Assembly (NCBI GenBank): GCA_022827945.1
Contig: JAJEIT010000072.1
Coordinates: 1-64,000, forward strand
Direction of reading: 5' to 3'
DNA length: 64,000 nt
From: Dehalococcoidia bacterium
GTDB lineage: Bacteria > Chloroflexota > Dehalococcoidia > Tepidiformales > Tepidiformaceae
The position numbers and the translations under genes were made by a program. The notes beneath the pieces were generated by a model. That model made no database searches and was not told the DNA's origin. It was given only the letters and a program-made list of their open reading frames with translations. Of this stretch, positions 17,929 to 25,387 are shown one piece after another (the stretch's first letter is position 1; each line of letters begins with the position of its first letter).

Positions 17929-19556
17929 GGGAAGGCGTTGTAGAGCGCGTCGTTGTCGCCGTCCTGCACGTCGGAGGTGACGCCTCCGATGGCGGCGATC
18001 GGCTTGTTACTCCTGATCACCATGCCGCCCATCATGCAGGTCGGCAGGGCGCCCAGCCCGGTCGTGTCCTTGTCGTCGGAGCCCTGGTCGAACACGAACG
18101 ATCCGTCGATGGTGATCGTGGTCTGGAAGAGCGCCAGGCCTTCGCACCCCTTGATTGCCTCGGCGGGGTTGTTCACCGCCACGATCTGGAGCTCCGCCTT
18201 CCCCCCGTCCGCGACCGCCACCCCGACCCAGCTGTTCGTGCCTTCCAGGTCCCGCCAGCCGTTGACGTTGCGGAAGACCAGCGGGAACTTCACGCTCGTC
18301 GTCGTCCGTCCCTTGGGCACCCCGTTCGCCGCCGCGTAGGCATCCGTGTCGCCCCGGTTCGCTCGCAGGAGCAGGGCGGCAACCGGTTCGTCCGCGTAGA
18401 CCGTCGCCCAGCCCTCGAAGCCCTCCGGCAGCTCGGCGCTGTCGTAGACGCTGTGCGTGACGCCCCCTCGCGCGGGCACCTCGATCTCGACCGTCACGAG
18501 CACGTCCCGGTCCGGATCGCCCCTGACCGTACCCTGGTAGACGATGCTGCCGCTCACGGCCTCGCCCCAGGGGTTGGCGATGGCGTACTCGGTCCAGTAG
18601 CCGCCCACCGACTTCTGCGCGAGTGGCATCACCACCCGCCTCGAGATGTCGTCCTCCGTCGTCCCCGGCCTGTCTTCGTCCACGACGAATCCGTTGTACG
18701 AGGCCAGCCGCGCGCTGCCGCCGTCCCCGCCGTAGAGGTCGACCGCCACCGTCACGGGCTGCGTCGAGTCGACCATCACGCTCATCAGGGCGTTCACCGT
18801 GCCCGAGGGCATGGCGATGGCCAGCGGTCCCGCGTCCGGGGCCAGCGTCATCTGACCGGTCGCCGGAATCGCCCAGCCCCCGTCCGGACAGCTCTCGCTG
18901 GCGACGTCGCTGGAGACGAGGGTCGTGCCCCCGTTCGAGGATGCCGCTCCCCTGCCCGGAACGAGCTCGTACGTGAGGGTGACGCACGCCACGTCGAGCC
19001 CCGCGTTCGCGATCGAGAAGCGGCTGTTGGTGACCGTTCCGTCACCCTCGTCGAGCTGGTTGGCCACGTACGGAAGCGCCACCCGCACCCCGCTCTCCGC
19101 GTAGGCGTTGTGGACCGCGTACGACCTCGTGTTCCCCGTTCCCACGGCCTCGCGCATGAGCAATGCGTTCAGCGGCCGGTCGCTTGAGAGCACTCCCACG
19201 CCCCGGAAGCCCGGCAGCAGCCCCTGGTTCAGGGCCTGGCTGAAGGTGCGCGTGCTCCACGCCGGGACTTCCGGGTGCATCTCGCTCGCGAGCGGAATGA
19301 GCACGCCCCCGGGCGTGTAGAAGTCCATCACGATCGTCGCCGGCTGCCGGCTGTTGTTCTGGACGAGGATGGCCGTGTGCTCCTTGCTCTCCGGCGAGAG
19401 CGAGGCGTTGACCTGGAAGGGAAGCCGCGGCCCGCGTGCCGACTCGCTCGCCCCCACCGGCGCGCTCCCGCTGCCCGCCGCCAGCGCCAGGAGCGCCAGC
19501 AGCCCGATCAGCACGGCCAGGGAGTGAGGGCGGACGCGTCGACCCAGACCTGTCAT
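17925..19556 (-). CDS. Exported protein with about three internal beta-rich repeats
   Basis: A 543-residue secreted protein. The N-terminus has a signal peptide (LAVLIGLLALLALAAGSGSAPVGA) without a lipobox. The mature part appears to hold about three diverged repeats of roughly 150 residues, each opening with a pattern like VQNNSRQPATIVMDFY, SIANAGLDVACVTLTY or AIANPWGEAVSGSIVY and continuing with a GF-G-SD-P-NALL type segment and a PLV strand. This suggests Ig-like or fibre-type surface modules. No catalytic motif is visible; function unknown. It converges with the ABC ATPase gene. Confidence 0.72.
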   Translation of the reverse strand: MTGLGRRVRPHSLAVLIGLLALLALAAGSGSAPVGASESARGPRLPFQVNASLSPESKEHTAILVQNNSRQPATIVMDFYTPGGVLIPLASEMHPEVPAWSTRTFSQALNQGLLPGFRGVGVLSSDRPLNALLMREAVGTGNTRSYAVHNAYAESGVRVALPYVANQLDEGDGTVTNSRFSIANAGLDVACVTLTYELVPGRGAASSNGGTTLVSSDVASESCPDGGWAIPATGQMTLAPDAGPLAIAMPSGTVNALMSVMVDSTQPVTVAVDLYGGDGGSARLASYNGFVVDEDRPGTTEDDISRRVVMPLAQKSVGGYWTEYAIANPWGEAVSGSIVYQGTVRGDPDRDVLVTVEIEVPARGGVTHSVYDSAELPEGFEGWATVYADEPVAALLLRANRGDTDAYAAANGVPKGRTTTSVKFPLVFRNVNGWRDLEGTNSWVGVAVADGGKAELQIVAVNNPAEAIKGCEGLALFQTTITIDGSFVFDQGSDDKDTTGLGALPTCMMGGMVIRSNKPIAAIGGVTSDVQDGDNDALYNAFP

Positions 19557-19616
19557 GGGGCCTCCGCTTTTCGAGTGTCGGGGCGGTCGCGTCTGCCGTC
19601 AATGCGGAGCCGGCGT

Positions 19617-19703
19617 CTACTCCAGCGAGCTCAGCACCTGGAACACGAGCACGAAGCAGGCCGCGCCCACCACCATGATCAGCACCAGCCGTCCGCCCCG
19701 CAT
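19617..19703 (-). CDS. Possible 28-residue single-pass membrane peptide
   Basis: An ATG-initiated frame encodes MRGG followed by one hydrophobic helix (LVLIMVVGAACFVLVFQVL) and stop. It fills the gap between two divergent exported-protein genes. Evidence is only the clean hydrophobic segment and position; there is no good Shine-Dalgarno site, so it may not be a gene. Confidence 0.3.
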   Translation of the reverse strand: MRGGRLVLIMVVGAACFVLVFQVLSSLE

Positions 19704-19808
19704 CCTGTCATTGTGGGGCGAACCGCCGGTTGTCGCTCGCCCGCGCCCTTGCCGCCGCCTTTCCCGCCGCTCTCGCACATCCTTCCCGTTTCCGTCACGA
19801 TAGTGGCG

Positions 19809-20660
19809 ATGCGCTGGATCATGCTGCTCGCGGCCGCCGTGCTCGTCGCGGTTCTCGTGGCGTGCGGTGGCGGGGACTCCTCGCCGGCTGCCCCCACCCG
19901 CACCGAGACCCCCCGCGCAACGGAGCAGCCCGCAGGAACCCGGGCGCCCACCTCGACGCCTGCGGCAACCGCCGCGGCTGCCGTCACCGCTACCGCCGAA
20001 CCGCAGGCGACCCAGCGGGGCGCGACAACCGAGGCTGCAACCCAAGCGGCCACGGAAGCCGCCACCCCGGCCCCCACGGAGGAACCCGAGGCCACCCGGC
20101 AGGCAGCCTCGACGCGGACCCCGGAGCCAACCCGGGGGGCAACGCCCGAGTCCACCCCCGAGACGGCCACCGAGGACCCCGAGCCGGCCGAGGAGCCGGA
20201 AGAGTCCGAGGAGCGGTCTACCGAGACGCCGGAGCCGGCAGACGATCCGGAACCCACGCAGGAAACCGCCCCCGAGGACGAGTCCACCCCGACCTCAACC
20301 GCCGCCGAGGCCGAGCCGGAGCCCGAACCCACACCCACCGATACCGCCGCCGATGTCCCCGAGGAGGCCGTCGCCTCCTCCCTGCCCCGGGTCTATTTCA
20401 TCCACACCGAGTGGTGATCGACCTGCCGGGCCCTCCGCCCCGTGTGGGCGGAACTAGAGCAGGAATACGCCGGCCGGATCGAGTTCATCCTGGTCGACCG
20501 CGAAAGTGACGATGGCGGCGAGTTCGCTCGCCGGCACAACGTCTTTTATCAGCCCGTATTCATCATCTACGAAGGCGATACGCTTGTGCGCCAGGACGCC
20601 ACCGTCTCCCGGGAGGCCGCCCTGCGCGCCTTCGTCGCCTCTGCCCTCGAGGAGGGATAA
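19809..20660 (+). CDS. Thioredoxin-like selenoprotein lipoprotein 1 (USTC active site; TGA at 20415 read as Sec)
   Basis: Read through the in-frame TGA at 20415-20417, this is a 283-residue lipoprotein. The signal peptide ends in a LVAC lipobox (Cys19). A low-complexity T/P/E tether of about 170 residues follows, then a thioredoxin-like domain VYFIHTEW-U-STC-RALRPVW with Sec203 and Cys206. The domain continues after the TGA with RIEFILVD, a likely cis-proline strand QPVFIIYEGD and a C-terminal helix to the TAA at 20658. Two sister genes downstream show the same TGA at the same place. A hairpin 23 nt past the TGA is a candidate SECIS. Probable role: extracytoplasmic thiol/disulfide or peroxide chemistry. 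As a plain stop, the TGA would remove the whole active site. Confidence 0.85.
20434..20452 (+). promoter_or_regulatory. Candidate bacterial SECIS hairpin, copy 1
   Basis: TCCGCCC and GGGCGGA form a 7-bp stem with a CGTGT loop that begins 23 nt after the TGA at 20415-20417. Bacterial SECIS elements lie within the coding region shortly after the UGA and carry a G in a small apical loop; this fits. The same 19-base core CTCCGCCCCGTGTGGGCGG occurs in both sister genes. Confidence 0.75.
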
Positions 20661-20662
20661 CC

Positions 20663-21103
20663 ATGCGCCTGACCGCCCTGATAGCAGCCACCGCCCTCGC
20701 CGCCGTGGTCCTTCTCGCCTGCGGAGGGAGCGACCCTGCCCCCACGGCAGCCCCCGCCCAGCCCGAGGCTACCCAGCAGTCCCAGGCCGCCGCCTCCGAT
20801 GGGGACTCCGCGGTCTCGTCCACGCCGAGGGTCTACTTCATCCACACCGAGTGGTGACCGACCTGCAATGCGCTCCGCCCCGTGTGGGCGGACCTGGAGC
20901 AGGAGTACGGCGACCGGATCGAGTTCTTCTCGGTTGACCGCGAAACGGAAGAGGGCCGGGAGTTCATCCGCGAACACGGACTCCCCGTCGGCCAGCCCGG
21001 CTTCGTCGTCTACAACGCCGCCGGGGAGGTGACCTACGCCGCCCTCGGCCCCACCCGGCCCGACGGCGTGCGCGACCTCGTCGAATCGGTCCTCCCCCAG
21101 TAG
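20663..21103 (+). CDS. Thioredoxin-like selenoprotein lipoprotein 2 (UPTC active site; TGA at 20855 read as Sec)
   Basis: Starts two bases after the stop of the first copy and encodes 146 residues when the TGA at 20855-20857 is read as selenocysteine. A LLAC lipobox (Cys20) and a short tether of about 35 residues lead to VYFIHTEW-U-PTC-NALRPVW, with Sec65 and Cys68. The post-TGA part (RIEFFSVDRETEEG, then VGQPGFVVYNAAGEV with the likely cis-proline) completes a thioredoxin fold. Downstream-only translation from the GTG at 20882 would lack a Shine-Dalgarno site and the active site. The cluster is almost certainly one operon with the first and third copies. Confidence 0.87.
20874..20892 (+). 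promoter_or_regulatory. Candidate bacterial SECIS hairpin, copy 2
   Basis: Identical stem-loop to copy 1 (TCCGCCC-CGTGT-GGGCGGA), with the loop again 23 nt past the TGA at 20855-20857. Flanking codons differ from copy 1, whereas the hairpin core is unchanged at synonymous sites. Confidence 0.75.
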
Positions 21104-21108
21104 CAGCC

Positions 21109-21510
21109 GTGCGTCCGCTAGCCCTCGCCGCCGCCGCAACCTTCGCGATAGCGGCGCTCGCGTGCGGGGGCGAACCCGATCCTGCGCAGTCCGACGGCGG
21201 CGCCACCGACACCTCTCCGGATGTCGTTGCCAACCCCCAGGTCTACTTCGTCCAGATCGACACCTGAGGACCGTGAAACCGCCTCCGCCCCGTGTGGGCG
21301 GCGCTGCAGGCCGAGTACGCGGACCAGATCGAATTCGTCACCGTCGACGCCAACACGCGGGCCGGTGCGGACTTTTCGGATATGTACGGCATCCGCGGGC
21401 ACCCCGGCTTCGTCGCCATCGACGCGAACGGGGAGGTGATTCACGCGGCGTTAGGCCCCTTCGACGAAGAGGGGTTGCGGGAGCTCGTCGCCTCGCTCGT
21501 GCCCGAGTAG
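21109..21510 (+). CDS. Thioredoxin-like selenoprotein lipoprotein 3 (UGPU active site; TGAs at 21265 and 21274)
   Basis: A GTG start five bases after the previous stop codon opens a 133-residue lipoprotein (ALAC lipobox, Cys19). Two in-frame TGAs, at 21265-21267 and 21274-21276, fall exactly where the thioredoxin CGPC cysteines belong: VYFVQIDT-U-GP-U-NRLRPVW, Sec53 and Sec56. The rest (IEFVTVDANTRAG, GIRGHPGFVAIDANGEV) is a clear thioredoxin fold with the cis-proline. Replacement of both active-site cysteines by Sec would give a diselenide enzyme. Random decay is unlikely to hit precisely these two codons and nothing else. The SECIS-like hairpin follows. Confidence 0.83.
21285..21301 (+). 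promoter_or_regulatory. Candidate bacterial SECIS hairpin, copy 3
   Basis: CCGCCC-CGTGT-GGGCGG again, with the loop 23 nt after the first TGA and 14 nt after the second TGA of the UGPU motif. The second distance is shorter than usual for a bacterial SECIS, so one element may have to serve two UGAs. Confidence 0.7.
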
Positions 21511-21513
21511 CGG

Positions 21514-22554
21514 CTAGCCCGCAGCCGCCATCAAGCGCTGCGCCCGGTCCACCAGCACCGGCACGAACCACTCGAAGCGGGCGCTGTCCGGGTTTGCCCC
21601 CGTCTCCTGCAGGTGCTGCATGTACAGCCCCTCGAGGATGATCGCGAGCTTGAACACCGCGAACACGTGGTAGAACGCGACGTGCCGCATCGAGCGGCCG
21701 CTCCCCTCCTCGTACAGCGCGATGATCTCCTCGTGGTCGGGGAACCCCTCCTGTGCGGTCAGGTTCTGCGGCGGATCCCAGCCCGGAGGCGGCGGCGGAT
21801 CGCCGGGGTCGCCCCAGTACGAGAGCAGCCAGCCCACGTCCGCCAGCGGGTCGCCTACCGTCGCCATCTCCCAGTCGAAGATGGCCACGACCCGCGGCTC
21901 CCCTGCCGCATACATCACGTTGTCGAGCCGGTAGTCGCCGTGGACGACCGTCGCCCCCGCGTCCCCCGGCATCCGCGCCCGCAGCCACTCCACGATCTCG
22001 TCGAGCCCCGGCAGGTCTCGCGTCTCGGGACGCGTCAGCTCCCACTGGCCGATCCAGCGCCGCATCTGCCGCTCCAGGTACCCCGAGGCCCGCCCCCGCA
22101 GCCCCACTTCCTCCCAGTCGACCGCGTGCATCTCCACCAGCGAGGCGACCAGGTCCTCCGCGATGCGCCGCCTCCCCGCGGGCGTGTCGTACGCCTCGGG
22201 GATCCCGTCACGCATCATCGCGCCGAAGCAGCGCTCCATCAGGTAGAACGGCGCCCCGATGACCGAGTCGTCGTCGCACGCGATCACCGGCGTGGGGACG
22301 CGCGCCCGCCCCTGCAGCGCCGCCATGAAGCGGTGCTCGCGCAGCACGTCGTGCGCCGTCGGCAGCAGCGGCCCCGGCGGCGGACGCCGCAGCACCCACT
22401 GCTGCGACCCCCGCGTCACGTAGTAGGTCACGTTCGAGGAACCCACCACGTGCCGCTCGCACTCGAGCGGCGCGTCGTCCCCCGGCACCCGCTCGGCAAG
22501 GAACCGCTCGAGCGCGGGAACGTCGATCAGGCCGTCCGAGTCTCCGTCCGCCAT
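21514..22554 (-). CDS. ACAD10/11-like phosphotransferase (APH fold)
   Basis: A 346-residue kinase-like protein of the aminoglycoside phosphotransferase fold. The catalytic loop is HGDYRLDN and the metal-binding motif IFDWEMATVGDPLADVGWLL. This sequence type resembles the kinase domain of eukaryotic ACAD10/11 and bacterial homologues that sit beside acyl-CoA dehydrogenases and are thought to phosphorylate 4-hydroxy acids. Here it follows an acyl-CoA dehydrogenase by 15 bases on the same strand, which supports that role over antibiotic resistance. Confidence 0.85.
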   Translation of the reverse strand: MADGDSDGLIDVPALERFLAERVPGDDAPLECERHVVGSSNVTYYVTRGSQQWVLRRPPPGPLLPTAHDVLREHRFMAALQGRARVPTPVIACDDDSVIGAPFYLMERCFGAMMRDGIPEAYDTPAGRRRIAEDLVASLVEMHAVDWEEVGLRGRASGYLERQMRRWIGQWELTRPETRDLPGLDEIVEWLRARMPGDAGATVVHGDYRLDNVMYAAGEPRVVAIFDWEMATVGDPLADVGWLLSYWGDPGDPPPPPGWDPPQNLTAQEGFPDHEEIIALYEEGSGRSMRHVAFYHVFAVFKLAIILEGLYMQHLQETGANPDSARFEWFVPVLVDRAQRLMAAAG

Positions 22555-22569
22555 CGACCCGTCGCCGCC

Positions 22570-23784
22570 CTAGAGCGCGGCGAAGTCCCAGCCAGCGCCC
22601 TCGCGGAAGCTGCGCAGGATGCGCCGCGAGACCACCATCCGGTGGGTCTCGTCGGGACCGTCGTAGATGCGCGCGCTGCGGGCCGCCCGGTACATCGACT
22701 CCAGCGGCGTGTCGCCGCTCACCCCGCGCGCCCCGTGCGTCTGGATCGCGCGGTCGATGACGTCGTGCAGCACCTTCGCGCCGAAGAACTTGATCGCCGA
22801 GATCTCGACCCGCGCCTCGTCGCCCGTGTCGATCTTCTCCGCCGCCCGCAGCGTCAGCAGGCGCGCCGCCTGGATCTCGACGTACGAGTCCGCGATCCAG
22901 TTCTGGATCGTCTGCTTGTCCGCCAGCGGCCCGCCGAACACGTGCCGCTTGAGCGAGTAGTCGCACATGATCTCGAAGGCCCGCTGGCTCTGGCCCAGCC
23001 AGCGCATGCAGTGGTGGATGCGCCCCGGCCCGAGCCGCTTCTGCGCGATACGGAAGCCGCCGCCCGCCTCGCCCAGCACGTTCGTCAGCGGCACGCGCAC
23101 GTCGTTGTAGCGAATCTCGCAGTGGTGCCCCTCGGTGTCCCCCATCACGCTGACCGGCCGGATGATGTCGAACCCCGGCGTGTCCGTGGGCACGATGATC
23201 TGGCTCATGCGGCTGTGCGGCGGCTGGTCCGGCTCCGTCACGCACATCACGATCGCGAACGACGCGTTCAGCGCCCCGCTCGTGAACCACTTGTGCCCGT
23301 TGATCACCCACTCGTCGCCGTCGCGCACGGCCGTCGTCTGCAGGTTCGTCGGGTCCGCCCCCGAGACTTCGGGCTCCGTCATGGAGAAGCAGGAGGTGAT
23401 GTCGCCTTCGACCAGCGGCTTCATCCAGCGCTCCTGCTGCTCGGGCGTGCCGAACTGCCACAGGATCTCCGCGTTCCCCGAGTCCGGCGCCTGTGCCCCG
23501 AACGATCGAGGCGCGAACGGACTCCGCCCCAGGATCTCGTTCATGTACACGTAGGGCATGAAGCCGATGCCCATGCCGCCCGCCTCGGCCGGCAGGTGGG
23601 GGGCCCACATCCCCATCCCCTTCGTCCGCCCCTGCAGGTCGCGCATGAGCGCGTCGGCTGCCTCGTCGTGCTCCGAGAACGCCGCCTCGTTCGGGTAGAT
23701 GTGCTCATCCATGAACGCCTTGGTCCGGTCGCGAAGCTCGTCGATCTCCGCCTGGCCCAGCGCTTCTCTCGTCTCAGTTACCAC
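22570..23784 (-). CDS. Acyl-CoA dehydrogenase (ACAD10/11 type)
   Basis: A 404-residue FAD-dependent acyl-CoA dehydrogenase. Signatures include CFSMTEPEVSGADPTNLQT, NGHKWFTSGA, the RARIHH-like LGPGRIHHCMRWLGQSQRAFE segment and the C-terminal QTHGARGVSGDTPL flavin region. It oxidises acyl-CoA, probably a 4-hydroxyacyl derivative given the adjacent kinase-like gene. The pair forms a two-gene operon. Its start lies close to the left end of the four-helix-bundle cassette. Confidence 0.92.
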   Translation of the reverse strand: MVTETREALGQAEIDELRDRTKAFMDEHIYPNEAAFSEHDEAADALMRDLQGRTKGMGMWAPHLPAEAGGMGIGFMPYVYMNEILGRSPFAPRSFGAQAPDSGNAEILWQFGTPEQQERWMKPLVEGDITSCFSMTEPEVSGADPTNLQTTAVRDGDEWVINGHKWFTSGALNASFAIVMCVTEPDQPPHSRMSQIIVPTDTPGFDIIRPVSVMGDTEGHHCEIRYNDVRVPLTNVLGEAGGGFRIAQKRLGPGRIHHCMRWLGQSQRAFEIMCDYSLKRHVFGGPLADKQTIQNWIADSYVEIQAARLLTLRAAEKIDTGDEARVEISAIKFFGAKVLHDVIDRAIQTHGARGVSGDTPLESMYRAARSARIYDGPDETHRMVVSRRILRSFREGAGWDFAAL

Positions 23785-23821
23785 GGCTCAACCTCCGTCG
23801 TTTGGCGCTGGGGAATGTACC

Positions 23822-23854
23822 AGTGATCGGTGGTCGGTGATCGGTGGTCGGTGA
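23822..23854 (+). repeat. Left inverted repeat of the four-helix-bundle cassette
   Basis: A 33-base array of a heptamer-like unit, GGTGGTC/GGTGATC, opening with AGTG and closing with GGTGA. Its reverse complement matches the repeat at 24293-24332 except for G/A differences and one missing seven-base unit. Confidence 0.75.
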
Positions 23855-23894
23855 GCAGCGAACGATTGCGCCACGACAGCGTATGGTGCCGACC

Positions 23895-24274
23895 ATGGCA
23901 ATACGCAACTATCGCGACCTTGAGGTCTGGCAGAGGTCGATGGAGTTGGCCGAGACCGTGTGGCGTCTCTCGGCCGGATTTCCTCGCGAGGAGCGGTTTG
24001 GCATGACGAGCCAGGTGCGGCGAGCCGCAACCTCCGTCCCGGCGAACATCGCCGAGGGTGCAGAGCGGCATGGAACCAGGAAGTTCCTTCAGTTCCTCGG
24101 CATAGCGAATGGCTCGCTTGCCGAGACTGAGACATTCCTGCTCCTGGCGGAGCGACTGGGCCTGGCTCCCCACGACACCGTCGAGGATGCACTCAAGCAG
24201 GCGGGGTCGTTGGACGCCTGCTGGCCGGGCTCAGGCGCTCGCTTCGCGAACGAACACGCACGGGACGCTCGTAG
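23895..24274 (+). pseudogene. Four-helix-bundle protein (23S-IVS-like family), frameshifted near its end
   Basis: MAIRNYRDLEVWQRSMELAE, SQVRRAATSVPANIAEGAER and FLGIANGSLAETETFLLLAE are hallmarks of the four-helix-bundle family first seen in 23S rRNA intervening sequences. The expected C-terminus VVGRLLAGLRRSLRERT is encoded in another frame and stops at 24274, so one base is missing in the GGGG run at 24203-24206. Without correction the frame runs on through the repeats into the SDR antisense. The gene is flanked by inverted repeats and preceded by TATGGT seven bases before the ATG. Probably a mobile cassette; protein function is unknown. Confidence 0.8.
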
Positions 24275-24292
24275 CTACTTTCGGCTACCCCT

Positions 24293-24332
24293 TCACCGAC
24301 CACCGACCACCGACCACCGACCACCGACCACT
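24293..24332 (+). repeat. Right inverted repeat of the four-helix-bundle cassette
   Basis: Five to six copies of ACCACCG in tandem (40 bases), the reverse complement of the array at 23822-23854. It ends within the stop codon of the neighbouring SDR gene, so this may be the insertion boundary. Transcribed together, both arms would fold into a long hairpin with the gene in the loop. Confidence 0.75.
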
Positions 24333-25242
24333 AGAACAGGCCGTGTTCCCGGCGAGCCTCCGCCGCTCTCGCCGCCCCCGCCTCGGCCTCCGCGTCCATC
24401 GACGCCAGGACGCTCTCCCCGCCCTCTGACGCGACCCGCTCCCGTACCTCCAGCAGGCGCTCCGGCAGGTCCCGGAACGTCAACCCGCGCCCGTCCAGGA
24501 GGCCGCCGTCCATGACGTTGTAGCTCCCGGTCATGTACTCGGCCTCGTCGCTCGCCAGCCAGCACACGAGGTTCCCGATGTCCGCCGGCTGACCGACCCT
24601 GCCGAACGGCAGCTCCCGTTCGAGCTTCTCGCGGGCGTCCCGTCGCGCCGCCACCGCTCCCCACAGCCGCGTTTCCGTCATGCCCGGCGCGACGCTGTTG
24701 ACTGTGATCCCGAACGGCGCCAGGTCGAGCGCCCAGCAGCGCGTCATCATCCGCACGGCTGCCTTGCTCCCGCAGTACGCCGACGACCCCATCTCCGCCC
24801 GTTCCCCGCTCACCGACGAGATCACCACCACCCGGCCCGCGCGCCCCTCGCGCACCATCTCGCGGGCGCACGCCTTCACCGTCAGGAACACGCCCTTCGT
24901 GTTCACGTCGAACACCGTGTCGATGTCCTCCTCCGTGAGGGTGAGGACGTTCGAGCCCCGCGAGATGCCCGCGTTCGCCACCGCGATGTCGAGCCCCCCG
25001 AGCTGCGCCGCCGTAGCCGACACCGCCGCCTCCAGCGACCCCAGGTCGCGCACGTCGACCGCCGCCGCCAGCGCTTCCCGCCCAAGCGCGCGCACCTGCG
25101 CCGCCGTCGCCTCTGCGCGCTCGGCGTCGAGGTCGGTGCAGGCCACCGCCGCTCCCGCCCGTGCGAGCGCCAGCGCCGTACCCTCCCCGATGCCGCTCCC
25201 AGAGCCCGTTACGAACGCCACCTTCCCTGTCAGGTCGAGCAT
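24331..25242 (-). CDS. Short-chain dehydrogenase/reductase
   Basis: A 303-residue classical SDR. The nucleotide motif is VTGSGSGIGEG (residues 10-20), NAG is at about residue 90, the catalytic Ser precedes YCGSK with Tyr and Lys, and the SVAPGMTETR segment follows. Oxidises or reduces an alcohol/ketone with NAD(P)H; the substrate is not predictable. The C-terminus extends some 50 residues beyond the usual core with an acidic helical tail. Confidence 0.9.
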   Translation of the reverse strand: MLDLTGKVAFVTGSGSGIGEGTALALARAGAAVACTDLDAERAEATAAQVRALGREALAAAVDVRDLGSLEAAVSATAAQLGGLDIAVANAGISRGSNVLTLTEEDIDTVFDVNTKGVFLTVKACAREMVREGRAGRVVVISSVSGERAEMGSSAYCGSKAAVRMMTRCWALDLAPFGITVNSVAPGMTETRLWGAVAARRDAREKLERELPFGRVGQPADIGNLVCWLASDEAEYMTGSYNVMDGGLLDGRGLTFRDLPERLLEVRERVASEGGESVLASMDAEAEAGAARAAEARREHGLF

Positions 25243-25387
25243 CTTGTCCTCCCGCCGCGCGACTGCCGGCGAGCCGCATTATCCCGCCCCTGGATGGCGC
25301 CCGCGCGGACTCGCACCCGTGTTCCCCGCCGACCTGCGATAGTGGAGGGCGCAAGCGCGGCCACCACCGCCCGGCGAGGCTGTTCCG

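Noticed and set aside
20415-21276. TGA codons as ordinary stops, pseudogenes or an alternative genetic code
   Set aside because: Other genes in the window use TGA as a normal stop (for example dozens of genes with tight overlaps), and the four TGAs fall only at active-site cysteine positions, each followed by the same hairpin.
24293-24332. CRISPR-like direct repeats
   Set aside because: ACCACCG units are contiguous seven-base repeats without spacers, and match the inverted array on the other side of the gene.
23844-24515. Uninterrupted reading of the four-helix-bundle frame to 24515
   Set aside because: The C-terminal part is translated repeat (TTDHRPP) and SDR antisense, and the expected C-terminal helix is in another frame.
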